This document shows positions 46,172 through 57,325 of a stretch of DNA of 64,000 nucleotides, piece after piece (the first letter of the stretch is position 1; every line of letters starts with the position of its first letter). A program made the translations under genes and the position numbers. The notes beneath the pieces were generated by a model that was not told the DNA's origin, searched no databases, and worked only from the letters and a program-made list of their open reading frames with translations. The stretch is taken from the NCBI GenBank assembly GCA_022606135.1, contig JABYQN010000010.1, forward strand, positions 434,001 through 498,000, written 5' to 3'. Source of the DNA: Fomes fomentarius (Eukaryota; Basidiomycota; Agaricomycetes; Polyporales; Polyporaceae).

Positions 46172-48269
46172 TCACCGCCCACCAAGCCTATCGTCCCAAT
46201 AGCCTAGATGCGCACTCGACGCCGAGCGCGAGCCCTGGCCCTGTCCCTGGCCCTCCGGCGGCGAGCCATGCAGCGACGAATACGGCATCCCCGACATCGT
46301 GCGCGGCTGCGACCCTGCAGCCTGAACCTGAGCCTGAGCCTGAGCCTGAGCCTGCGAGCGCGCGTACTGCTGCTGCTGCTGCTGCTGCTGCTGTTGTTGT
46401 TGCTGTTGTTGTTGTTGTTGGTGCTGCTGCGACCACGCAGCCGAGGACGACGCGTACTGCGACCCCGGGCCGTTGAGAGACGGGGCGCCGCCGCCGTACG
46501 GATTTGGATTTTCCTGGCTCGACCGCCGCGCAGCGCCCCCGCCCCCGCCACCGCCGCCTGAGATGCTGATCTGGCCCGCTGCAGCGGCGGCGGCAGCGGA
46601 CGAAAAGTAGTCGTGGGGGCCGGGAGCCGAGCTCTGCGCCCCGCCGGGCGACGCGAGGTCCATCGGTTTGCTCGCGGGGCTCTCGTTAGGGAAGAACGCC
46701 GAATTGAGCGTCGGGAACGCGTTCGGCCCCGGCCCCGCACCTGCCCCCACCCCTGCCCCCGGCCCTACACCTACCCCAGCTCCATAGTGTGTGTTCGCGC
46801 TGGCGCTGGAGCTGCTGGACGACGTCGCGCTGGACCACGGGCGCGTGGGGAGCGAGGGCGAGTACGCGTCCGGCTTGCTGAGGCTGCCGCCGTTCGCGGC
46901 GGCGGCGGAGGAAGATGAGGAGGAGGAGGAGCCGGCAGGCAAGCCGCTGGGGATCGACGCGATCGACGTGCGCTGGCGCGCGAGGTTCGTGTCGAGCGCG
47001 GGGAGCAGGACGGGCCAGGTCGAGCGCGGCGTGGCGTCTGCGCGCGACCGCCCTGCTGCAGCAGCTGCTGCTGCACCGCCGTTGTTCGCGTTCGCGTTCG
47101 GCTCCCAGCCTGCGATCGCGCCGTGGGTGGTTGAGTACAGGTGTGAGGACGGGCCGGGGTGGTTGGGGTTTTGGTAGAGCGAGGATTGCTGATGTTGGTG
47201 TTGGTGTTGGTGCTGGTGTTGGTGGTGCTGGTGCTGGTGCTGGTGGCCGGGGTAGCCCTGGGAGAGCGAGCCGATACTGTCAAAGGACGATGTGCGGATG
47301 GGGCCGATGTTGCTCGTGCTCCCCAACGAGGGGTCCGAGTGCAGATGGGGCAGACGCGTGGGGTGTACGGGATGCGGGTGCGGGTGCGGGTGCGGGTGAA
47401 AGTCGGAGGAATAGGGATAGGTGCACGCAGCGGGGTTGGCCGTGGGTTGGCCGAGCGGATCGTGCGGGTGGTACATTGGCGGGGACGGGTTGAGCGGGTG
47501 GTGGTGGGCGCGGGTGTACTGGACGTCCTGTGCGGCGGCGGAGACGATGCCGAGCGGGTCGTCAGCGTCGATCGGGGACGGGTCGTCGTAGCCTGGGTCG
47601 TCGGGGTCGCCGAGGTGGGGGTCGGCGGGGTCGTCGTGGTTCGGCTCGGCCTTGCGCTTCTTGCGCGAGTTGTTCGGCCGCCTGCGGTAGACGTAGTCGG
47701 GGTACTTTGAGTTGAAGTTGTCCTTGAGCTTCTTGGCCTGGTCGAGGTAGAACTTCTTCTCGGACTGCAAAAGGGGAAAGAAAGATGCTGACGCGTGAAC
47801 ATGGCATTTGCGCGCGAGAGAGCGGGCGTGGGTGGTAGTACAGTACCATTTCCATAGAGTTCCATTCCTTGCTGAGTATCTTGCTCACGTCGCCCGTGCG
47901 CATCATCTGGTTCGCGGCCGATATCTGCGGACGTCGCTTTCTTGCGAAGATCATGAACGCGTTCATGGGCCGCTTGGGCGTGCCGTCCGCGTTGAGGGTC
48001 TGGGAGGTGAGGGCATGGTATGGATCGTCTAGAGGAGGGTGCGCGGTGAGGATGCGGGGCGCGATGGAGGTGGAGGACGGGGAGCGCGTACCTGGGGCAG
48101 GGTGATCGTCGTTGGTGTTGTCGGGCGAGTTGTTGAAGGCGGAGGAGGAGTCTGAGCCGGAGGGAGAGGGATCCCGATCATGGCGGGGCAGGTCCGCTCT
48201 TGCCGCATCGTGGATGGAGGGCTCGGCATTTGCCGAGGGAGGGTAGAGGGACGAGTGGTAGCGGCTCAT
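46172..48269 (-). CDS. HMG-box transcription regulator with long low-complexity tail
   Basis: Exons in coding order are 48269-48092, 48028-47847 and 47764-46172; 650 residues. The HMG box spans about residues 78-150: KRPMNAFMIFARKRRPQISA, GDVSKILSKEWNSMEMSEKK and YLDQAKKLKDNFNSKYPDYV, ending in a basic RRRPNNSRKKRK patch likely to be a nuclear signal. The MNAFMIF and P-x-I-S pattern fits the sequence-specific MATA/Sox-type HMG proteins that control mating and development in basidiomycetes; a more precise role cannot be assigned. The remaining 500 residues are disordered: His-Pro and His-Gln repeats, poly-Ser, poly-Ala, poly-Gly, a glutamine run of about 18 and Gln-Ala dipeptides. Such tracts are typical of activation domains. 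The start at 48269 is preferred; an open frame upstream lacks family character. The gene sits in a 15-kb gene-poor region. Confidence 0.88.
46319..46422. repeat. Coding repeats: Gln-Ala dipeptides and poly-Gln
   Basis: Hexamer and CAG/CAA-type repeats inside HMG exon 3 encode alternating Gln-Ala followed by about 18 Gln (with one His nearby). Confidence 0.85.
47186..47250. repeat. Coding His-Gln repeat
   Basis: A hexamer array inside HMG exon 3 encodes alternating His-Gln. Confidence 0.85.
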
Positions 48270-51227
48270 GTGCGCGGGAGGGAGCTGGTGAACGACCGCC
48301 ACGGTGACGAGCAGCGAGGAGACAGAGAGGGGGGGCGTACGCGAGACAGCGAGGAGAGGATATAGGCGAGGGAGGAAGAAGCCGGGCAGGGGGCGATTAG
48401 ACGCGCTGATGAGGAGGCAATAGCACGCTCGAGAACGAGGCGGGAGGGCGAGTGCGAGAACGGCTGGCGTTATAGGTGCGCCCGGGGCCACCAAGAAATC
48501 GCAAAATTCCCCGTCTTCTCTGCCCGAGAACTCTGCGCGACTCGACACGGCACCAAGTCCAATTGCCGGCCCCACGCGTCCCGCTACCAACCGCAATTCC
48601 TCCTTTTCTCCACATCGCCCGGATCTCCCTCACAAGTTTGCCTTTTCAGATTCAGCCCACACACCCGGTCTCTCCTTTCGGCTAGCAGCCCTTATTTCTC
48701 TGTCACCCACCAGTCACAGCGCCCACACTCCTCGGTCTCATGATCTCATGCTTTCCCCAGCCAGCCCACACACCGCACACCGACCTAACATCATACCAGC
48801 TGTGCATCTCCGGTCGACTCTGGACGACACTGCCTTCCCCATCTCCCTGCGCATCAGCTTCATGACAACCCTCCAGGGCGCTCTGCACTCTCACTCCCGA
48901 GCCCGATGTTGACGCACTCGGCAATCGGTGGGATAGATCACGGCCGGGCGCTGAGGCTGAGGTAGGCATCGTCGACGGTCGTCATCTCCAGAAACTTGAA
49001 ACCCGCGGCATTAAGTATCGGCGCGAAACACCTGTCTCGCTGTGGCGCGGAGAGAGAGAGCGGTGGCGCAGGTCGCGGGCAGCGGCACGAGGACTCGGAA
49101 GAGCCTCGTTCTGCGCGAACGCGAACGTGAACGCGAACGCAAACGCAAACGCAAACAGGCGGCGACGAGTCACGACGGATCCGTGCACGGTGCAGGGCAG
49201 CTGGGAGACGAGGGAGACTCAGAAGAGAGCTATGTAACCGCAACTGCAACGCAGCAGCAGCCGTCCCATGGGCGTGGGAGGCGGATCTGGGCAACCGCTG
49301 GCAACTCGCGGACGTTGTCTCCGAGACGGGCGTGCTTCCGGCTTCGATGGACGCGGACGAAATTCGCAGGGGGGCAGGGGAAGCGGCGACGACGCTCTCG
49401 GCTTCGGGCCCTCGCAGCGGAGGGAGGGGGACGACGGGCGATGCGAATTGCATTGGCCAGTGCGCATGGCGATGGCGTCTGCTGCGAGATTGGCAGAAGA
49501 GATCTGGGTGGGCCACTGAATTGGGCACACACATAGTACACAGCACGGACGTCGGTGCACTGAATTATGAACGCATACATACATTATACTTTATCGGAAG
49601 AACTTGAATAACGCACGCGCCCCATTCAGTCGCCATTCCATTCATTCATTCATTTCGCCCGCGCCAGTCCGCAGAGATCGCTCGAGTGTTGATTGATATA
49701 CACGCACACTTTAGGGTATCCTCCTCGTCCGCACCCGGCCGCCACGGAGTTGCGGACGAGGGGCCATGACCATATGCAATAATGGCATATGCATAACGCC
49801 CGTACGCGTCGCTCCCACTGGCACCGACTGCCAGCCATCCTCGACCACCGTCGTCTGTGGACCCCCGCAGGCGGAAAAAAGAGGAGGAAGCAGAGCGCAC
49901 CATACGGTCGGCCGTCGCCGTCTTGTGACTCAGGCCCTTCTCTCGCTGATACCGAGCTCCTGCCGAATCGCCAGCCGTTCGGAGAGCAAGGACGTCGACG
50001 CATCTGTGGGCGCGTCGCGTCACCGCGTCGAGTCGAGTCCAGTGCGTCCGACGCCGTCTCATCTCGGTCAATGTTTTGGTTTGAGCGTCGTGAAGGTTGA
50101 TTTTCGTTGGCCGAACTTTGGTCCGCCCTTGTTCTTGTTCACCGTTGTCTCGAGACTCGAGTCGAGCGAGTCTGTGCCCCCCCCCGCGTCGCGTCGCGAC
50201 CCGCCCGGATCGGTGCCTCGCATCGCCGCGATGGCCCGATCTCGTCCTCCGATGGACAACTGCGGCCTATACTGCGGCTCGTGGCTCGTGGCTAGCCTCA
50301 GTACCAAGTAAGTAGTCAAAGACGCTGACGCCAGAGGGCGAACAATTTCGCAGGCCGAGCAGGGTCCGAGCTTGTGGAACCCCCAAGCTCAGCGCTCAAG
50401 CGCGGCCCCACAGTAGCGGCTTGCCACGTGTGTGCTGATCGAGCGAATTCACCGTGAGCGACTCGGACTCGCGAGACGCACACGAATCTCGCACTCGCAC
50501 TCGTTAACATTGACATTGATGGCCACCCAAGTACTCGACGTTCACAACGTTGGATGTTCAACCCCACCGTTGAAGGTTCCATTCATCCATCCCACCACCC
50601 GACACGCAGTGCTATCTCGCTCCGAGGCGTGGCAGTGGGCACAGCTTCCCCATTAACACACACACGTATGTACACACCGTCGATCGCACTCCTGCCAGTG
50701 CACATGCATGCACGCTGCCCGTTTACGACCCACCCTTCCCTTCCCTGCCTCATTTTGGCGACCACACTAGCCGGATAGTCACTAGGCACGCCAAACGCGT
50801 CGTCCGAGCGCGCTCCGAGCCCTGTTGTTCGCCCCCCAGCGCGCGCCCCACGATTTCGATTCGCCAGCCTCGCTCGCTCCAGCCAGACGACTCACGAGGC
50901 GAGGGAGGCGCTCTCCTGATGGTCAATCAGTGCTTTTGCCCATCCCGAGTCGCACCTTCACCTTCTGGAGAGGCGGCGGCGCATGGGGGCTCATCGATAA
51001 CCGCGCTCCCACCGGCAGCGCCGCGGCGGAGGCGCTTCCTCGCAACTACTTGGGCTACTGGCCTACCGCAACTCGAATGCAGCACGATTTTTTCTTGTTC
51101 GTTCTCGTGCTTGTGCTTGTTCTTTTTTTTCCCCGTTTCCTACTGCAGTTAGCACCCCTCCGGCCCCAGCGCGTCGCGCACAAGGGACACGCACGCCGCC
51201 CGCACACATCCTCAGAGCCCTGCCAGT

Positions 51228-51267
51228 GGACTCGGACTCGGACTCGAACTCGAACTCGAACTCGGAC
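51228..51267. repeat. GACTCG/AACTCG hexamer repeat
   Basis: About six tandem hexamers, two variants in series. Confidence 0.8.
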
Positions 51268-51542
51268 TGCGCAAGGTGGGCAGTGGCGGGGCGCGAGCGG
51301 CAGAGCAGTGGGCCGCCGCCCGCATGGCTTGAAAGGCGATGTGGACGGATATGGCATCCGGCATCCTTCGTGCAGAACGAAGATCCCCACTTGTGTGTCA
51401 CTGTCAGCGCCCAGCGTCGATCGCCCTCCGGCGCTCTCGCCGTTGCCCCCCAGCGTCCGCGGGCGCACACAGCGGTCGTCATTCTTCGTGTTCCTCCACT
51501 GATAAGTCATACTATCTGCAGCGCGTCCCGTCCCGGTGCGTC

Positions 51543-51546
51543 CGTG

Positions 51547-51577
<31 letters not shown>

Positions 51578-51579
51578 CT
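51543..51579. repeat. TCTGGC hexamer repeat
   Basis: About six tandem copies. Confidence 0.85.
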
Positions 51580-51781
51580 CAGGCTCCGGATGCGCGGCGC
51601 ACATCGTCGTCGTGCGGATTCCGACTTCCTCAGTCTGACGTTGTTTCGAAGCAGCATGCGCCGTGCACGGCGCACGGTGCACGCCGACCCGGGTCGACAG
51701 CGGCGGTGGCGATATATCAAGCTTGCCCAGAAGCCCCGCTCCCGGTCTTCTTTCCGCCGAGGTTCGACAAACGTTAGTCCG

Positions 51782-51782
51782 T

Positions 51783-51822
<40 letters not shown>
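51782..51822. repeat. GTGGACC heptamer repeat
   Basis: About five to six tandem copies of a 7-bp unit. Confidence 0.85.
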
Positions 51823-51823
<1 letters not shown>

Positions 51824-53186
51824 CCGTGTTCTCCTGCTGTCCGTGTTCATTAGTATATACCTAGATACACACACACACCCCGCCGCCCCCGCACCGACGT
51901 CTACGTCCGACCGTCGGACGGGAAGCACGCACCCGGTCTGCCATCTCGTCCCCTCATCTTCCCCACTCGCCTTCGTCAATGTCCCCGTCCCCCATCCTCG
52001 ACCATACGGTCCGCCTCGACACAACACACATGCGCTCAAGAGCTAGAGCCACCCCCCCGCACTTCGCGATCTCGTAATCTCGCAATTTGCCCGGCGGACT
52101 CGTCGGCACTTGAGAACGCACACACCAGCACATGTGACCCCCCCCCCCCCCCCACCACACACACACACCGACGCTCATGCCCATTTGCCCGTTTACCCAT
52201 TTGTCCATTTGTCCGTCCGCCCCCATCTGCCCATCTGCGCCCCTTCCCTCCCTCCCTAAATCCCGAACCGTCCTGTGCGACGGGGCAGGCGGGTGAGAAC
52301 GCTGCCCCCGCCCGCCCGCCCGCCCGTCCGTCTGCACGGGGGGAGGAGGAGGAGAGAGGGCTGAGGGCTGAGGGCTGAGGAGGGGTGAGTCATGCGGCCG
52401 TGCGGCCGTGCGGGGTTTTCCCCCTCCGCGCTACGAAGCAAGAAGCCCGCAGAGTTTGCGCAAACCGTGCGTGTCCTGTGTCCCACCCATGTCCCGTGTC
52501 TCGCCCGCCCGCACACCGTGACGGGGCCGCGTGACGGGAAGGAAGCCTGCTCCATCCGCGCACTGATGTCATGGCCCTCGTGCCACCGTGAGCACTGAGG
52601 GACGGGCGGGCGGACGTGCGTGCGGGCGGGGCGGAGGCGAAAACCGGCCTCCTCCACGGCGGACGTGGGGGGCTGAGAAAAAGCAGATGGAGGAAAGGAG
52701 AAGAAAGACAGAGGTATAGCGTATGCGAGGGAAGGCAGGGGACGGGGTGGCTTTCTCGATTTCGACCGCCTGCTACCCTCCCCCTCCCTCGCTTCTCTGT
52801 CCTTGCGTACGTGCCTTCCTGAGCGTGTAGGCTCCCGAATCACGCACGTCGATCGGCGCTCAGCACCACCCTCAGCCTCTCACTCACACAGCGCTCGGAT
52901 GCTCGCTCCACCCGCACCCGTACCCGCACGGGCACGAGCACGAGCACGAGCCGCGAGGCGCGAAGGGAGGGAGGGAGAGAGAGAGACAGGGAGGGGTGGG
53001 TGGTGGCAACGCACCGAGAGAACCTGGACTTCAGGCACGCAAAGCTGCTCAGGTGGCCGAGCGTTTTGATAGAGCTCGCAGATAGCAGGGCCCGTGGGTG
53101 GGCCCATGGACAAGGAAGCCCCCGGACCAGAACCACAGACGTGAGACGTCTGCCCGTCTGCGGGCCACGACGATCGCGAAAGATGG

Positions 53187-53229
53187 GGGATGGGATGGGA
53201 TGGGATGGGATGGGATGGGATGGGATGGG
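53187..53229. repeat. GGGAT pentamer repeat
   Basis: About eight tandem copies of a 5-bp unit. Confidence 0.85.
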
Positions 53230-54504
53230 GATGTGTGCGATTGGCAGAGCCGTTTCTCGAAGCCCGCATGTCCTGCCACATGTGATCTCTGCACTTCCGC
53301 GCACGTCACGGCAGCCTGCCTGCCCAGTGCCCATGGGGAGAGTGGGGAGAGTCTGCACAGACGGGGAGGGGAGGGGCAGGACGTACGGGAGAAGAAGCAC
53401 AAGAAGAGGGTAGTGTGCACAGGCACACCGAACACGAACGGGGTACGGGAGAGAACACCACGCGTGCATGCCGCGGATGCACTGCGACGGGGCCTTCTGG
53501 CAAGACTGCAGCGGCCGTTATGGCCTTTCGCTCTCCCGGAACGAGGGCGTGGCAGGACGCGACGCCACCGCCTCTTCCGCCCTTGCGTCACGGATGGGCG
53601 ATCCGTCCGGTAAGTACTCACCGGTCGAGGGAGTTTGTTCCGCCCTCTATGTGCATGTAGATATTTGCGGCTTGCGCGGTCGGACGTGCGGACTTGCGGT
53701 TCGTTCGCGCCAAACGGCACCCCTGATCCCTCCCGCTGTGTCGCTTACGTTGTTGAGCTGTGGACGCCAAGAATACGGTGCGTCCCTTCGACGGTTCTTG
53801 CGCCCGCGATTCCGCTGGCCATAACTTGCTGTACAGAAATATGCCGTATGGGCCGTTAGGCGAACGATGACTACCTTGATCATCCACTGGAGCGTGGCGC
53901 CGAATCAGCGAGCTGTATTGGGCAAATACGACTCAAAGAACTGCCATGAGCAGGGCCCTTTCGGAAGACAAAGTTTAAGCAGCATGGAGCAAAGTTGCAC
54001 TGACGTACCGATTTGAACCTGAGTGTCCGTTTACCGTAACGGGCAGGAGTAGAGGAATGGATCAGAGTTGCCATCCCGTGCCCGGTATGATGGTGGGAGT
54101 TTGATCGCGAGTCTGTCAAAACTTACCCCCCCCCCTCCCCTACAGCACCCACCTACCTTCGCGCGCACGCACGCACGCACAGGAAGTTAACGCGGCCTTT
54201 GGACGCGAACTCTCCCACCGAGATGCAGACATGGAGGCACAAGAGGCGTGCAGAAGAAGCACAGGGTCACGAACAGGAACCGTGCGTCTTTGACGGAAGG
54301 GTGCGCTTGCCAGTACCACGTAGTGAGAGTGAGAGTGAGAGTGAAAAAGCGAAGGAGGACTTGTTGAGTCTCAGTACCCAGTACCAGTGCGCAGGGTAGA
54401 GTTGGGTGTGGCATCAACGTTTAGGCCACGGGTGTGAGCGGAATATTCGATCGCGCGTGGTTCCCACATCCGTGCACGGCTGCGGGTGCTGACCGTGTGT
54501 CAGA

Positions 54505-54550
54505 AGGCAAGAGCGTAAGAGCGTAAGAGCGTAAGAGAGTGAGAGAGAGG
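54505..54550. repeat. AGAGCGTA octamer repeat
   Basis: About three to four tandem copies, preceded at about 54325-54345 by a GAGTGA hexamer array. Confidence 0.75.
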
Positions 54551-55582
54551 CGTGCGGGCACGGGCGATCGGTAGCGGACGCAGTGCATGCACACAAGAAG
54601 GCTGCAAACGCTCCCGATATGACTGGCCGCGGTCCCTCCCCTCTCCCTCCCTCCCTCCCTCCCCCTCCCTCCATCAACCCCACACACCACATACCGACGG
54701 GGAAGGTGCGAGCGGGGTGGGAAGCCCGTGGGCGGACGCGGGCTATGAATAGGCGTGCGCAAGGATCCGCCCACGCGCGCTGCCATCGTGCACCGTCTGC
54801 AGGCACGGTTCTGGAAGCGATGTCCCGTTCTCTCCGTCCGTTCCGCCACCCACCCACCCGCTCGAAGGGAGGCTACCGCACACCTGCGACTCTCGGGCGT
54901 GCCGGGGAGCGCAGTGTGACCTGTGACCTGTGTACTCCGACCCTTAGATTGGGCCGGTGAGCGGTGAGCAACCTCGGGGGCTTTTCAGCTGTTCAAGTCA
55001 AGTGTCGGGTCAGTGCCGTCGATTCGAATTTCGATCCATCGGCGGTGTATGGCTAGGATGATAGGATTGACATACGTACCCGCGAGCCAGATAACGCGCT
55101 ATAGCGTCCGAGGGAGCGGCGAGTCCGCGAGGAATTCCTGCCCCTGCCTGGTGCACGCATCCCCTTCCGAGTCAGAACCACTTGCCAGGCTGGCAGAAGA
55201 AAGATGGTGTCGTCACGCGGGCTCGCCGTCGTCCTCGCAGGGCTGCTCGTGCCAGCCAAGCATGCCAACATCGTCAGCGCGCGCGCTCCGGCCTGTCGGA
55301 GGAATTTTTTTTGGACGGGGCCAGGGAGGAGTTACGGCAAGTCGACTCAGAATGAAAGCGGGAGGTAGTACTTAGTAGTAAGTAGTTGGCGAGCAAGTTC
55401 GAGTACTAGTGGCAGTGGCTGGCGTTGAAGCCAGTTTGTGCGCGCCTGTCACGTGTGACTGCAACAATCGATCATCCCGACATTTCGCTGGGCGCGTGTC
55501 GACAGTCCAGTTCAGCCGGCGGCGTCTTCAGCTGTCCGAGATACCCACTCCACGAGCGAAGCACGAGCAAAAAGCAGAGAAC

Positions 55583-57325
55583 ATGAAGAACCGCATCGTT
55601 GACGCAAGTATGTGTCACCGAGAACTTGCACGCGTTCCAAGTTCGGGGCTGACAAGGGACTTGGCGGCGCGGCCCTTTTGAAAACGTTCTACCACAACCA
55701 GACTTTCCCCGCACGCTCGACCAGCGTGTGTACCACCTGGGCATCCGCGCTGGGGAGGTGGCCAATCGCATCGTCAGTGCCATCGTCACAGGTCTCGCTG
55801 CTGTGCGAGTTGCGGCGCAGAATACTGACGGACGTTCCTCCCCCATGCCCAGATTACGGTTGGAAGCCCGTCCAGAGCGCATGGCATTGCTTCCTATCTG
55901 GACCCATCCCCGACGCCGTTCACGCTCGGCTCGGAGCGTGGATTCACGACGGTCACAGGCCGCTACAGAGGCGTGCCAGTCTCGATCGTGAGCATCGGCA
56001 TGGGATACCCCAACGCGGACTTCTTCGTCCGCGAGGTCAGGGAGTGTCTCAGCGGCGACATGCTCGTGGTGAGGTCAATGTGCTCTTATCGCTTTACGGG
56101 CTTCTCTTGTCTGACATTACATCCTCATCCGCACCGCCGTTCGTTCGTTCGGGTTCTATTTGTCGCTCAAGACTCGGGTCCTGTGGCGCGCTCATAGATG
56201 TTCCGGTAGGAACGGTGGTAGCGCCTAAAGCGAGCATCGCAGTCACCAGGAACTACGACTTCGACTTCGTGCATGGCAAGTCAGAAGAGCAGCCGTACAG
56301 GACCAGCAAACCGGTGTGTGTGTGCTCCTAGTGCTTCCCCTTCTCCCGCTTTCTCGCTTAGATGCTCTAAACTTACTCCTCGCAGGTCCAGGCGGATACC
56401 ATTCTTCACGATGCAGTAAGGTTTCCGATGCCGTCAGAGACCAAGTCAGGCACATATGTTCTATGATCTAGGTCGTCAAAGCGCTCAAGGACACTCGTCC
56501 CGCGGATATCACTACGTCGGTCGTGGATGACACCCTGAACGCGTCGGCCGATAGGTAAGCACCCCTGACTTCCCTTCTGCTGTTGACATCTGGGGCTCAC
56601 TGGAGGCCTGTGTCCGCCTCCAAGCTTCTACTCGTCTCAGGGTCGACAGACCTCCTTCCCGGACCACAACGCCGATCTCATCGCGCGACTGACCACGACG
56701 TACAAAGACCTAGCCACTTTGGAAGTGCGTGCTCGTCTCTGCCCGTGACGCCTCGGGATCCCACAACCCGTAGGACGTTCCTGCATCCCAATCCCATTGA
56801 CACGATCCATCCCCATCAACAGATGGAGACCTTCCACATCCTGCACCTCGCCTCGTGCTGGGACATCGAGGCACAGGCCGACAGCACGGAAGCCCCGCCG
56901 CCCATCCCGCACGCGCCCACTGCGCCTTCCATTGCCCCGAGCCAGGCACCGTCCTCGCAGACGCGGATCCCTGACGTCGCCGCGTCCTCGAGCACCGAAG
57001 GGACCCGGCGGCCGCTCAGGCCGCCCCCGCGCATCCGAGCTGCGGCCGCGCAGATGGTGTTCGCGTCCCGGACGTCGCAGGATTTCATTACCCCGAGCAG
57101 GTGGCGCTCATCGAGGCGTGGGCCGGGCGCGCCGTCCTGGAGGCCTTGTCTGCGCTCGTGGTCGAGCCTGCCGTAAGTACCAGCTAGCACCTCTTCTCGA
57201 GTTTCACGTTGACGGGCAGCGCTGGCGCTATGATTTGCATCCGTTCGTCACTCTTCTTTTTGCTAACCGTATCTTGTGCACAGCGGCTGCACGAAGAACT
57301 TGGCAGCGTCTGGGAGATCAAGTAG
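55583..57325 (+). CDS. Uridine phosphorylase-like protein with 3' frameshift
   Basis: Inferred exons: 55583-55607, 55702-55772, 55853-56073, 56172-56313, 56386-56415, 56472-56554, 56625-56724, 56823-57172 and 57284-57325. The PNP/UDP phosphorylase family splits uridine with phosphate into uracil and ribose 1-phosphate. Seen in order: NRIITVGSPSRAHGIASYLD, GFTTVTGRYRGVPVSIVSIG, GYPNADFFVREVRECLSGD, RLGSCGALIDVPVGTVVAPK and LATLEMETFHILHLA (the conserved M-E-x-x motif). A Pro/Ser/Thr-rich insert of about 60 residues follows before QMVFASRTSQDFITP. In exon 56823-57172 the frame breaks at about 57091-57095: one base seems missing, after which the next frame reads EQVALIEAWAGRAVLEALSA and splices to the normal end LHEELGSVWEIK. 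Without that base the protein ends at 57176 with about 30 unrelated residues. It may be a sequencing error or an early-stage lesion. Confidence 0.78.

Larger units (their letters stand above)
48270..55582. other. 7.3-kb stretch without recognised genes, rich in simple repeats
   Basis: The left 700 bases are probably leader and promoter of the HMG gene. The rest is GC-rich, with many chance open frames on both strands whose translations are Arg/Ser/Pro/Ala-rich and show no domain. C-runs (near 52140, 54126), several tandem repeats and short pyrimidine tracts stand out. An undetected non-coding RNA is possible; I see no direct sign of one. Confidence 0.45.

Noticed and set aside
46771..47865. 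Long Thr/Pro/Arg-rich frames overlapping the HMG exon on both strands
   Set aside because: Products of simple-sequence DNA read in other frames.
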